From positions 1-19,734 of the forward strand of contig JAIQGB010000020.1 of assembly GCA_020072905.1 (NCBI GenBank): a DNA stretch of 19,734 bases, written 5' to 3'. This document shows positions 1 through 7,481 of this stretch, one piece after another. Under the pieces are notes generated by a model. That model saw nothing but the letters and a program-made list of their open reading frames with translations. It was not told where the DNA came from and searched no databases. The position numbers and the translations under genes were made by a program. Numbering within the stretch: position 1 is the first letter of the stretch; every line of letters starts with the position of its first letter. The stretch comes from Terriglobia bacterium (lineage in GTDB: Bacteria > Acidobacteriota > Terriglobia > UBA7540).

Positions 1-600
1 TTCGCCGAGATGGGACAGGCGATCTGGCCGCTTGCCGAGACCTACCGGCTTGTAGGACCAAATCAGTTTCGACACGGAAGAACATACCTGTCAGCTTTTA
101 ATCGCGCAGTTCCGAACATTGGGAGGGGGTTCACGCCCGGCAAACGCCTTCAGGAAATCAACATTGAGGATTCCCCAGCCTACTGGTTTGTTCTTGCTAC
201 TGAACCGTATTTGTTTCACTTGAACTTGGGGCGGGGTTTCTCTGCGGTCGCCGAGGCGTACATGAATTTCGGGGTTTGGGGTGTGGTGGCCATATTCTCT
301 GTCCTGGGGTACGGGCTGGTGCGGCTTGAGCGGTTCTCAACCCGCAGTGTCTTTTCGCTTGCAGCGGTCGCCGTTGTTTTGGACCCGGCCTTGTGGGCTG
401 TTCGCAACGACTTCTCTGTCTTCACGCGGAGTGCAGTCTGGGGGTGTTCCTTCGTCTTCCTCGTATGGTGGCTGGCATCGAAGTTTGTGGGCGAGTCGAA
501 GCGTGCAGTCGGATCTCCCAAGGGCGAGGTTCTCAAGGAAAGGGTCCTTTGCCGGGCCGCTGGCGAAAGGCCGGTACGAGGGGAACTCGCGGGCCGATGA
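1..600 (+). CDS. O-antigen/repeat-unit polymerase (Wzy-like), C-terminal part
   Basis: The frame is open from base 1, so the gene starts outside the window; the stop is TGA at 598-600. About 199 residues are visible. They hold a soluble loop, then a GFSAVAEAYMNFGVWG motif, then three or more hydrophobic segments, then an RNDF motif followed by another hydrophobic stretch. In oligosaccharide-repeat-unit polymerases an AEAYxNFGxxG element followed by membrane helices and an R(N/G)DF motif is typical of the C-terminal half. The protein would sit in the inner membrane and polymerise lipid-linked repeat units on the periplasmic side. The final ~35 residues are a polar, Arg-rich tail. Just downstream lies an IS630 element that does not interrupt the gene. 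The family call is by motif and hydropathy only, since these polymerases diverge strongly. Another multi-spanning glycan enzyme is the main alternative. Confidence 0.7.
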   Translation, partial: FAEMGQAIWPLAETYRLVGPNQFRHGRTYLSAFNRAVPNIGRGFTPGKRLQEINIEDSPAYWFVLATEPYLFHLNLGRGFSAVAEAYMNFGVWGVVAIFSVLGYGLVRLERFSTRSVFSLAAVAVVLDPALWAVRNDFSVFTRSAVWGCSFVFLVWWLASKFVGESKRAVGSPKGEVLKERVLCRAAGERPVRGELAGR

Positions 601-707
601 ACAACTCTGAGAGCGTGTCTCTGGTCACGAGGCTCTCACTTGCCTAAGACGAGGTCGTATACAAAGGATATCATTATCCTTCCGCGGTATGACTCTAAAT
701 AGCATTA

Positions 708-722
708 CATAATATAGTGACA
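708..722 (+). repeat. IS630 left terminal inverted repeat
   Basis: CATAATATAGTGACA follows a TA dinucleotide at 706-707. It is a perfect 15-bp match to the reverse complement of 1764-1778. Confidence 0.85.
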
Positions 723-752
723 TCAAGGAGCATTTCGTGTATACTCGCTGGC

Positions 753-1762
753 ATGAGACATCCAGCCGGAGTGAAACTTGATCGAGTGAAGTTAGAGCAG
801 CGTCGCCTGCAGGCAGCGCGGCTCCTGCAGCAGGGCCTGCCCGAGGCGGAAGTGGCGCGTCGGGTCGGGGTGCATCGCCAGTCGGTGAACCGCTGGGCAA
901 AGCGGTTAGCCCGAGGCGGACGCCAAGCGTTGAAGCGGGCGCCCCGCGCGGGGCGGCCGCCGCAACTGTCGGCGGCCGACCGCCAGCGCATCGTGCAGGG
1001 TTTGAAGCGCGGGCCGGAGGCCCTCGGATACGGCACCAGTCTTTGGACGGCTTGGCGAGTGGCGGACCTGATCGAGCGCGAGTGTGGCGTCAAGTACTCC
1101 ACCGTGCAGGCCTGGCGCGTGCTGCGCGCCTTGGGCTGGACGCCGCAGCGCCCCGCCAGTCGGGCGCTGGAACGCAACGAAGCGGCCATCCGCGGGTGGA
1201 AACGCGTGCGCTGGCCGGAGTTAAAAAAAACGCCCCAAGACGGGGGCAAACGATCGTCTTCGTCGACGAAAGCGGACTGAGCGAACGGCCCCACCGCGTC
1301 CGCACCTGGGCGCCGCGGGGCCAGACGCCGGTGCTCCAATTCCACTTCAACTGGAAGACGCTTTCGGTCATGGCCGGGATCACGTGGTGGAACTTCTACT
1401 TCAAACTGTTTCCGGGGGCGATCAAGGCGCCGCAGATCATCGAGTTTCTGCGACACCTGATGCGGCACCTGCGCCGACCGCTGCTGGTGATCTGGGATGG
1501 TCTGCCGGGGCATCGCAGTGCCGCCGTGCGCGATTTCGTTGCCGCCCAAGGCCGTCGTCTCACCCTGGAGTGGCTCCCCGGCTATGCGCCCGAGCTGAAT
1601 CCGGTGGAACATATCTGGGGCTACCTCAAGGAACACGAATTGCCCAACTTGTGCCCGCGCGAGCTGTGGCAACTAAGTGCCGCTGCCCGCGCGGCCTTGC
1701 GGCGGATGCGCCGCCGGCCCACGCTGGTGGCTGCGTTCTGGAAACAGGCCGAATTGTTCTAG
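753..1762 (+). CDS. IS630-family transposase, expressed by -1 frameshift
   Basis: Two overlapping frames encode one transposase. The first (ATG 753, stop 1278-1280) holds an N-terminal helix-turn-helix (ARLLQQGLPEAEVARRVGV, then VNRWAKR) and a second DNA-binding region around residues 70-130. The second frame, ending at TAG 1760-1762, holds the DDE catalytic core: FVDESG for the first Asp, LLVIWDGLPGH for the second Asp, and LPGYAPELNPVEHIWGYLK for the Glu. A -1 shift on the A8 run at 1223-1230 gives a fused protein of about 336 residues, a normal size for the family, and the junction PELKK-NAPRRGQTIVFVDESG matches the usual IS630 spacing. ATG 753 is preferred over an in-frame GTG at 717, because 717 lies inside the terminal repeat. 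If the frameshift is not used, the element makes only the DNA-binding part. Confidence 0.85.
1223..1247 (+). other. Probable programmed -1 frameshift site with downstream hairpin
   Basis: Eight A residues at 1223-1230 are read in the upstream frame as TTA AAA AAA ACG. This gives an A-AAA-AAA heptamer, a classic -1 slippery site. One base later GCCCC (1232-1236) can pair with GGGGC (1243-1247) around a six-base loop, a GC-only stem that could stall ribosomes or polymerase. After the shift the frame continues directly into the DDE domain. Transcriptional slippage on the A8 run is an equally valid mechanism. A plain inactivating deletion is less likely given the exact placement of the site. Confidence 0.65.
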
Positions 1763-1763
1763 C

Positions 1764-1778
1764 TGTCACTATATTATG
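1764..1778 (-). repeat. IS630 right terminal inverted repeat
   Basis: TGTCACTATATTATG is followed by a TA dinucleotide at 1779-1780. It is the exact inverted copy of the left end and begins 2 bp after the transposase stop codon. Confidence 0.85.
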
Positions 1779-1868
1779 TAGCGTTCATTAGTTAGGATCG
1801 GAGGCTCGGGTGGTGGCCAAAATGACTTCCGGGAACGTACCACTGCGCCTCATCAAATGTCGTGCACG

Positions 1869-2609
1869 TCATTCCCGCGATTTGGTGACGGAATACCTGA
1901 GGCTTTGCCACGTTTTTCCGGGGCTTGTTTGGTCTCGCACGTCCAAGATCTCCGCGCCATTTTCCGCCAGGAATTTGACAACCTCTTCCCGCTTGATACC
2001 ATGCACTTCGATCGGCCGGAAAGTCCCATATCGGAGCTTGCGCAGGTGTTGCACCATCCGGTCTGAAATCAATGCGAAGACAACTTTCCGAAAGAGACTC
2101 GTGGGTCCGCCTAACAGCTGGAAAACCAACAACCCCTCAGGCGCGAGAACCCTAAGGAATTCCTTGATGTATCCTTTGGCATATTGAGGAGATATATGCT
2201 GCAGTACGTAGCTCGAATAGATGAAGTCGAAAGTGTTGTCCGCAAACAGGCGGAGATGCTCGGCCGCGTTCAAGTAGTACCTGCACTTGTCACCGTGGCG
2301 GTTATATCCGTTTGCGAGGTCAATCATTGATGGTGCGATGTCAACTCCGGCCACCTCATCGAAGTAGTCTGCAAGTGCCTGAGTCAGCCTCCCCGCCCCA
2401 CACCCAAAGTCCAGAGCCTTCCTGCGTTTGAGTGAAGGGCTAATCGACTCGACCCATTTCATGGCAATCTGGATTTCGTTTCTGCCGGTCTCGAAGAACT
2501 CGTTGACGTCCCACTTCCCACCCTTTTTCTCGGGCCGGGTTGCGATGGCCCAGAGGGGATCTTTCGTTCCATACTCATCCCATGTCCTCTGAAGATGCCG
2601 TAGCTGCAT
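1869..2609 (-). CDS. Class I SAM-dependent methyltransferase
   Basis: The 246-residue protein has the Rossmann-type methyltransferase signature. Motif I is ALDFGCGAGRLTQAL near residues 64-78, an acidic residue ends the next strand (EVAGVD), and FDFIYSSYVLQHI corresponds to the post-motif II strand, followed by EFLRVLAPEGLLVFQLLGG. This is the Methyltransf_11/25 pattern. In a glycan locus it most likely methylates a sugar hydroxyl or an end group, but the acceptor cannot be read from the sequence. ATG 2607-2609 is preceded by a GGAGGAGGA run about 11 nt upstream, a plausible ribosome-binding site. The gene runs opposite to its neighbours and is AT-richer by eye: bases 2161-2220 hold about 25 G/C of 60. 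Both points suggest separate acquisition and transcription. Confidence 0.85.
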   Translation of the reverse strand: MQLRHLQRTWDEYGTKDPLWAIATRPEKKGGKWDVNEFFETGRNEIQIAMKWVESISPSLKRRKALDFGCGAGRLTQALADYFDEVAGVDIAPSMIDLANGYNRHGDKCRYYLNAAEHLRLFADNTFDFIYSSYVLQHISPQYAKGYIKEFLRVLAPEGLLVFQLLGGPTSLFRKVVFALISDRMVQHLRKLRYGTFRPIEVHGIKREEVVKFLAENGAEILDVRDQTSPGKTWQSLRYSVTKSRE

Positions 2610-2814
2610 TTAAGAGACCGTCCTCCTCCGGTGTCGAGACCGTGATGTGAAACTCGGACTTGGGCCAGTCTAACATATATCCCGATGTTTTCTTCACCAC
2701 TTGCCCGGGAACTCGATAGAATAGCGCACCGTGGCTCCTGCATTCATGGAGGTTCCGGCTTTCGGCCTCGCTTGTACAGGTTGGGCCGCCTAACCCATCC
2801 CTGCAGTGGAGCAT
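2575..2814 (-). CDS. Unrecognised small ORF, possible remnant upstream of the methyltransferase
   Basis: This 79-residue minus-strand frame overlaps the methyltransferase start by 35 nt, as a coupled upstream gene would. Its C-terminal half (HGALFYRVPGQVV, GYMLDWPKSEFHITVS) looks more protein-like than the Cys/Arg-rich N-terminal half. It could be the 3' remnant of a gene once co-transcribed with the methyltransferase and truncated when the plus-strand cluster joined here. I recognise no family. It may equally be a chance open frame in the divergent intergenic region, so the call is weak. Confidence 0.18.
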   Translation of the reverse strand: MLHCRDGLGGPTCTSEAESRNLHECRSHGALFYRVPGQVVKKTSGYMLDWPKSEFHITVSTPEEDGLLNAATASSEDMG

Positions 2815-2833
2815 CTGGATTCGGAACAGACAG

Positions 2834-4099
2834 ATGCGGTTACTCGTAACAATCGAACATCATTTTCGTCGGGACTCGCAAGGCAGGGTGTTTCCGGCTC
2901 CGCCGTCGATAGTCGACTACAGCTTCTGGCGGAGGTATTTGGACGTTTTCTCGGAGGTGCTCGTTCTGGCCCGAGTAAGAAGGGCCCCTGAGGCGAAAGC
3001 TGCCGCGAGTCGAGCCGATGGGCCGGGTGTTGCATTTTTCGATCTTCCGGACTACTTGGGCCCGTGGGAGTATGTGTGGCGGATACCGACCCTGCGACGA
3101 CGCGTGCGGGAGGCGGTCGCCAGTGTGGACGCCTTTATCCTCAGGGTTCCGGGAGCGATCAGCCAACTCGCCTGGCGGGAAATTCGAAAGAAGGGGGTGC
3201 CATTTGCAGTTGAAGTCGTAGGGGACCCCTGGGACGCCCTGTCGCCCGGAGGAGTCCGGACGCTGCTACGGCCCGTCTTCCGACGTCTCTGGTCGCGAAA
3301 CCAAGAACTGATGTGTGGGGAAGCCTCGGCGGCGTCCTACGTCACACGCGCGGCCCTCCAGCGGAGGTACCCGCCCGGGCCATCGACTTGGACGGCGAGT
3401 GTATCCAGCATCGATTTGCGAGACGGGCTGGTGGGAACAGACAAGCTTGAGGCGAGAATTGCCGAGTTACGTCGCTCCCGGGGCCGGGGCGGGTCGGCGG
3501 AGCGACCCTGGCGAGTCGCATTCCTTGGGACGCTCACGAGTCTCTACAAAGGACCCGACGTTTTGCTTAACGCGGTTGCCTTCTGCGTAAAGGGATGTCT
3601 TCAACTGGATGTTGCCATCGCCGGGGAGGGGAAATGCAGGCCTGAGTTGGAACGATTGGCTGCGAAACTCGGCCTGACAGGGTCCGCGCGCTTCCTCGGG
3701 GCGCTGCCCGCGGGCGAGCCAGTTCGCGCGCTTCTTGATGACACAGACCTGTTTGTTCTCCCTTCACGAACCGAAGGGTTGCCGCGTTCCTTGATTGAAG
3801 CAATGGCGCGAGGATGTCCGTGTATTGGTTCGTCCGTCGGCGGGATCCCCGAGTTGCTTCCGCCGGAAGATATGGTGCGACCGGGCGATGCGGATGCCTT
3901 GGCCCGCAAGATCATTGAGGTCCTCGGCGATCCCGGCCGGATGGAACGTATGGCACGCCGCAACTGGGAAGCGGCAAGGGAATATCTGCCGGAGATCCTC
4001 GACCGGCGTCGACGCGAATTCTACACCAAGATCCGCGAACTCTCCGGCCGCGGGCCTCGAGTTGCTTCGCTTTCAAGCGGTGTTTCGGAGGCCGTGTGA
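2834..4099 (+). CDS. Glycosyltransferase family 4
   Basis: The 421-residue protein opens with MRLLVTIEHHFRRDSQGRVF. A distinct group of GT4 enzymes starts this way, with an (V/I)EHxF element and then a YSFWxRYLxVF segment, which is also present here. The C-terminal donor-binding domain has FLGTLTSLYKGPDVLL near residues 230-245 and the retaining-GT4 Glu pair E314-x7-E322 in SRTEGLPRSLIEAMARG, followed by GSSVGGIPELL. It should act in the cytoplasm, adding one sugar of the lipid-linked repeat unit from a nucleotide sugar. Donor and linkage are unknown. The start ATG has only a weak purine stretch before it. The next gene begins inside its stop codon (GTGA overlap), so the two are probably translationally coupled. 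It is the first plus-strand gene after the divergent methyltransferase. Confidence 0.88.
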   Translation: MRLLVTIEHHFRRDSQGRVFPAPPSIVDYSFWRRYLDVFSEVLVLARVRRAPEAKAAASRADGPGVAFFDLPDYLGPWEYVWRIPTLRRRVREAVASVDAFILRVPGAISQLAWREIRKKGVPFAVEVVGDPWDALSPGGVRTLLRPVFRRLWSRNQELMCGEASAASYVTRAALQRRYPPGPSTWTASVSSIDLRDGLVGTDKLEARIAELRRSRGRGGSAERPWRVAFLGTLTSLYKGPDVLLNAVAFCVKGCLQLDVAIAGEGKCRPELERLAAKLGLTGSARFLGALPAGEPVRALLDDTDLFVLPSRTEGLPRSLIEAMARGCPCIGSSVGGIPELLPPEDMVRPGDADALARKIIEVLGDPGRMERMARRNWEAAREYLPEILDRRRREFYTKIRELSGRGPRVASLSSGVSEAV

Positions 4100-5262
4100 G
4101 GAGCTCTCCAAAACTCCTCTTTGTCTACAACATCCCCGAATACTTCTTGATGCGGGGGCTGTCGACCGCCAAGGCGGCCAAGGAAGAAGGATTCGAGGTG
4201 CACGTTGCGTCCTCTCCAGGGCCCGCGGTCGAGCGCATCATAAGTGCCGGTCTGGAGTTTCACTCCATAGGAATGACCCGCTCCGGACTAAGCCCCACAG
4301 CAGAGATCGCCTGCCTGGTTAACTTGATCAGACTATACCGGAGACTTAAGCCGGACTTGGTACATCACTCGACAATTAAACCGGTGGTTTACGGGGGGAT
4401 CGCGGCTCGCCTGACCGGCGTGCCCGCCGCGGTCCACGCCATCCACGGTCTCGGCTACGTGTTTACGGCTCAGGGGGCTCAGGTTGCTCTCCTGCGGAGT
4501 GCCGTCAAATTTGCCCTGCGAAAAGCGTTCGGCCACCGGCATGAACGCATTACGTTTTTGAACCGCGAGGACAGCGAAGCGTTTGTCGAATCCGGGATTC
4601 TCTCAAATCGAGAAGGTGTGGTCGTTTGTCCGGTGGGAGTTGACGTCTCCGTCTTCAGAACCTCTCCGGAACCGCCCCCGCCGCCAGTTGTCATCTTGCC
4701 GGCGAGATTGCTCTGGGACAAAGGGGTGGGTGAGTTCGTTGCCGCGGCTAGGATGCTAAGGGCGAGAGGGATCGCGGCGAGATTCGCACTGGTTGGCGAC
4801 GTCGACCCCGGCAATCCCATGACGGTACCCATCCGTCAAATCAGGGCTTGGGTAGAAGACGGCAGTGTGGAGTGCTGGGGATGGTTAGGGGACATGCCTG
4901 CAGTGTACGCGCGGTCTCACATCGTATGCCTGCCGTCCTATCGTGAAGGCCTGGGGATGGTGCTTGTGGAGGGAGCCGCATGTGGACGGCCCTTGATTGC
5001 GTCGGATGTCGCCGGCTGTCGTGAAGTGGTGACCCATGGAGAAAATGGATTGCTCGTCCCGCCTCGCGATCCCGCAGCGCTGGCAGAGGCCATCGCCACT
5101 CTCCTCAAGGATCCCAGCTTGCGTGCCCGTCTGGGGGCACGGGGTCGGGACATCGTGGCGCAAAAATTCTCTGAGGAGCAGGTGGTGAGGGAGACGCTCG
5201 CGCTTTATCGTCAGCTATTGGGCGCGAACTGGCCGACTGCAACCTGTGTGCCTCGGCCCTGA
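4096..5262 (+). CDS. Glycosyltransferase family 4 (CapM/PglA-like)
   Basis: The 388-residue enzyme shows the CapM/PglA-type GT4 layout. The N-terminal domain carries LVHHSTIKPVVYGGIAARLTGVP and AVHAIHGLGYVF near residues 88-125. The C-terminal domain has the Glu pair E284-x7-E292 in SYREGLGMVLVEG, followed by ASDVAGCREVV and NGLLVPPRD. In PglA/CapM relatives the enzyme adds an amino sugar or a neutral hexose to an undecaprenyl-diphosphate-linked first sugar, so an early step after the WbpL-like transferase is a reasonable inference. The GTG start at 4096 overlaps the upstream TGA by 4 nt, which fixes the start well. About 115 nt separate it from the next gene. Confidence 0.88.
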   Translation: MRSSPKLLFVYNIPEYFLMRGLSTAKAAKEEGFEVHVASSPGPAVERIISAGLEFHSIGMTRSGLSPTAEIACLVNLIRLYRRLKPDLVHHSTIKPVVYGGIAARLTGVPAAVHAIHGLGYVFTAQGAQVALLRSAVKFALRKAFGHRHERITFLNREDSEAFVESGILSNREGVVVCPVGVDVSVFRTSPEPPPPPVVILPARLLWDKGVGEFVAAARMLRARGIAARFALVGDVDPGNPMTVPIRQIRAWVEDGSVECWGWLGDMPAVYARSHIVCLPSYREGLGMVLVEGAACGRPLIASDVAGCREVVTHGENGLLVPPRDPAALAEAIATLLKDPSLRARLGARGRDIVAQKFSEEQVVRETLALYRQLLGANWPTATCVPRP

Positions 5263-5377
5263 GAGGTCCAGGTAGGGGCGAGCTCAGGGAGTTGCCATTG
5301 GTCGATCCCGGCGCGTAACTCGAAGGCGCGGGAGGATCTTTGTGGTCGCCCCGGCGGGACGTGGACAAGGCTGGGAC

Positions 5378-6349
5378 ATGAGGGCATCGGTTTGTATTCC
5401 AACCCACAATTCCGCACGGTATGTGCAGGAATGCATCGACACCGTCTTGGCGCAGACTTATCAGGATTTCGAACTCGTTATATCCGATGACGCATCCACC
5501 GACGCGACGTGCGACATCGTCCGTGGCTTTTCCGACCCGCGGATTCGGCTGCATCGCCTCGAGCGCAACGTGGGCATGGCCGCCAATTTCAATCATGCGT
5601 CCAGCCTCGCCCGCGGGGAGTACATCAAGTTCCTGTGCCATGACGACCTTCTTGATCCCGCCTGTCTCGCCCAGCAAGTCGCCGTGCTGGACGAAAACCC
5701 GGGGGCGGTTTTGGCGACCACGGGGCTCCGCTTCGTGGACGCTTCGGGCGGGACGATACGCACCAGTTCCTGGATCAAGCGGCGGTGCCTCTTGGGCCAC
5801 GCAGAATTGGTTGCCGGCACCTTGATCTATGGGAACATCGTGGGGCCGCCCTCGGCAGTCCTGATCCGCAGGTCGGCATTGCTCGAGGCGGGGCCATTTT
5901 CTGCCGACCTCCCCCAGTTTCTGGACGTGGACCTGTGGTTGCGGCTTGCCGTTCTGGGACCCGTCGGTTATCTGCCGGAGCCGCTCTGTGGGTTCCGTCT
6001 GCACGCGCAAATGAGAACGAACCAACTGCGAAGGGAGGGACTCATCCGCCAGGACGTCCTTCGCATTACGCAAACCATGTTGGGCTCAGTGGCTCCCAGC
6101 GCTTTGGTCCGTTGCGTGGCGTGGGGACGCGTGGCCGGCTCATTCCTGAAGCAAGCTCTGGCGGGGCTGCGCCACGGCTACCTCCAATGGCCGCTCAGCG
6201 CTTTGTGGCAGGCTTGCCGTGTCGACCCTGCTTTTATCGGGCTCTTCTTGCACCAAGCATTGTTTCGCACTGGCCTTTTGGGATTCACCGTCCGCGAGGG
6301 ACGTGTTCTCGAAGTCTGTCCCGGCAGGACGTTGCGCATCCGAGAATGA
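5378..6349 (+). CDS. Glycosyltransferase family 2 (GT-A)
   Basis: The 323-residue enzyme begins with RASVCIPTHNSARYVQECI, the standard GT-A start. It has DDASTD at residues 37-42, NVGMAANFNHA near 64-74, and an HDD metal-binding motif at 88-90 in KFLCHDDLLDP. Later come a GPPSAVLIRRSAL acceptor loop and a DLWLRL segment. The frame is open upstream to 5342, but ATG 5378 places the protein start directly before the GT2 strand and is preferred. It probably adds one sugar to the growing lipid-linked oligosaccharide at the cytoplasmic face. The C-terminal ~100 residues are mildly hydrophobic and may contact the membrane. Its TGA overlaps the ATG of the next gene (ATGA at 6346-6349). Confidence 0.85.
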   Translation: MRASVCIPTHNSARYVQECIDTVLAQTYQDFELVISDDASTDATCDIVRGFSDPRIRLHRLERNVGMAANFNHASSLARGEYIKFLCHDDLLDPACLAQQVAVLDENPGAVLATTGLRFVDASGGTIRTSSWIKRRCLLGHAELVAGTLIYGNIVGPPSAVLIRRSALLEAGPFSADLPQFLDVDLWLRLAVLGPVGYLPEPLCGFRLHAQMRTNQLRREGLIRQDVLRITQTMLGSVAPSALVRCVAWGRVAGSFLKQALAGLRHGYLQWPLSALWQACRVDPAFIGLFLHQALFRTGLLGFTVREGRVLEVCPGRTLRIRE

Positions 6350-7329
6350 GTGAACTGACACCTCCGGACCCGACGATTGACGTGACCGTGTGCATCGTGA
6401 ACTGGAACGGGGCACCGTGGCTGGCCGACTGCTTGGGCGCGTTGCGGGAGGTCGAGGGGTTAAGGCTGCAAGTGATCCTTGTGGACAACGCCTCGGGAGA
6501 CGCCAGCGTGCAGATGGTGCAAACCGGATTTCCCGAGGTGGAGTTGATCGTCAATTCCGAGAACCTGGGCTTCGCAAGGGGCAACAATCAGGCGCTGCGG
6601 AGGGGGCTCGGGCGCGCCTTTTTGCTCTTGAACAACGATACGATTGTGGAGAAGGGCGCCGTCGAGCGGCTGGCGAAGTCCCTCGACGAGCGGCCTCGTG
6701 CCGGGATGGTGGCGGGCCATTTGGTAAATCCGGATGGATCCACGCAATTCAAATACTATCACGTGACGCTTCCGTCGCTCGCCTCGCTCGCCGCTGACCT
6801 GTTTTGGCTGAATCGAGTGTGGCCCCACGGCCAGCTCGGCCGCGGACAGATGGCACGCCGATGGGATCCCGGCCGGCCCTACCAGATGGAGCAGATTCCT
6901 GCCGCGTGCATGCTGCTGCGGCGCGAAGCTCTTCAGTCCTTCGGGCTCTTTGACGAGGGCTATCGCTTCTTGTACGAGGACGTCGATCTCTGCGCACGTT
7001 GCCGCCAGGCAGGTTGGGAGATCTGGTACGAGCCCGAGGCGAGAGTCCTCCACTATGGAAGCGCGAGCTCCAGGCGCCTGGATTTTTCCACGAGGTCGCT
7101 GTGGAGGTTCCGCGGCATGCTGCGTTATGCCGAGCATTATCTGAGCGGCAGCCGCTTCTTCATCTTGAAACTGCTGATCGGCTTCGTCCTGTTGCTGAGA
7201 CTGCCCATCACGGTTGCCGCCAGCCTTTGGCCCAGCGCAGAGCTAAAGCGTATCTGGAAGGGGAGTTGGAAAGCCTGTCTGCAGCTTTTGGGGGAACTCG
7301 TGCATGCTCCCGGAGTTCGTGGTGGCTGA
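6346..7329 (+). CDS. Glycosyltransferase family 2 (rhamnosyltransferase/WbbL-like)
   Basis: The 327-residue enzyme carries the WbbL/rhamnosyltransferase-type GT2 motifs. These are VTVCIVNWNG at residues 13-22, DNASGD at 47-52, NSENLGFARGNN near 70-81, LLNNDT at 94-99, PAACMLLRREA, and FLYEDVDLCAR around 208-217 (the ED general-base region), followed by WEIWYEPEARVLHYG. A hydrophobic stretch near residues 270-290 may anchor it to the membrane. Many family members transfer L-rhamnose from dTDP-L-rhamnose, but other donors occur, so the specificity is open. The start is ATG 6346, inside the upstream gene's stop codon. A longer in-frame extension back to 5785 only shadows the upstream gene. Confidence 0.87.
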   Translation: MSELTPPDPTIDVTVCIVNWNGAPWLADCLGALREVEGLRLQVILVDNASGDASVQMVQTGFPEVELIVNSENLGFARGNNQALRRGLGRAFLLLNNDTIVEKGAVERLAKSLDERPRAGMVAGHLVNPDGSTQFKYYHVTLPSLASLAADLFWLNRVWPHGQLGRGQMARRWDPGRPYQMEQIPAACMLLRREALQSFGLFDEGYRFLYEDVDLCARCRQAGWEIWYEPEARVLHYGSASSRRLDFSTRSLWRFRGMLRYAEHYLSGSRFFILKLLIGFVLLLRLPITVAASLWPSAELKRIWKGSWKACLQLLGELVHAPGVRGG

Positions 7330-7481
7330 CCCTCTGTCGTCACGCACGATTCACGGGAGGACCGTCGGCTGCGGGCGCTGGGTATCGAGGGACGTCTGTC
7401 GAGCCAGAGGGTTGGATCGAGAGTTCTGCGGGATCAGAGGGCTGGGCCGTAAACACGTCGGCCTCGTGGCCCGGAAATCTC

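Larger units (their letters stand above)
706..1780 (+). mobile_element. IS630-family insertion sequence with TA target duplication
   Basis: The element carries a two-frame DDE transposase between matching ends. The left end at 706-722 reads TACATAATATAGTGACA, and the right end at 1764-1780 is its exact reverse complement. Both ends finish in TA, as expected for IS630/Tc1-mariner elements, which insert at TA and duplicate it. The element proper is therefore 708-1778 (1071 bp). Similarity between the two ends drops abruptly outside these bases, which supports the boundary. The insertion lies between the end of the polymerase gene and the 3' end of the minus-strand methyltransferase, so it disrupts no recognisable gene. 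Ends and transposase both look intact, so the copy may be active. Assignment to a named IS is not possible from sequence alone. Confidence 0.9.

Noticed and set aside
717..752. GTG at 717 as start of the transposase
   Set aside because: It lies within the terminal inverted repeat; ATG 753 gives the usual N-terminus directly before the helix-turn-helix.
695..1672. 325-codon open frame on the minus strand across the IS
   Set aside because: It is antisense to the transposase, rich in Arg/Pro, without family motifs; a GC-rich shadow.
5105..6073. 322-codon minus-strand frame over the GT2 gene
   Set aside because: Antisense to strong GT2 motifs and low complexity; no recognisable domain.
5785..6345. 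N-terminal extension of the second GT2
   Set aside because: It overlaps the preceding GT2 in another frame; the ATG at 6346 in the ATGA overlap is the natural start.
6999..7481. 161-codon N-terminal extension of the third GT4
   Set aside because: It overlaps the previous gene and precedes the canonical GT4 N-terminus at 7482.
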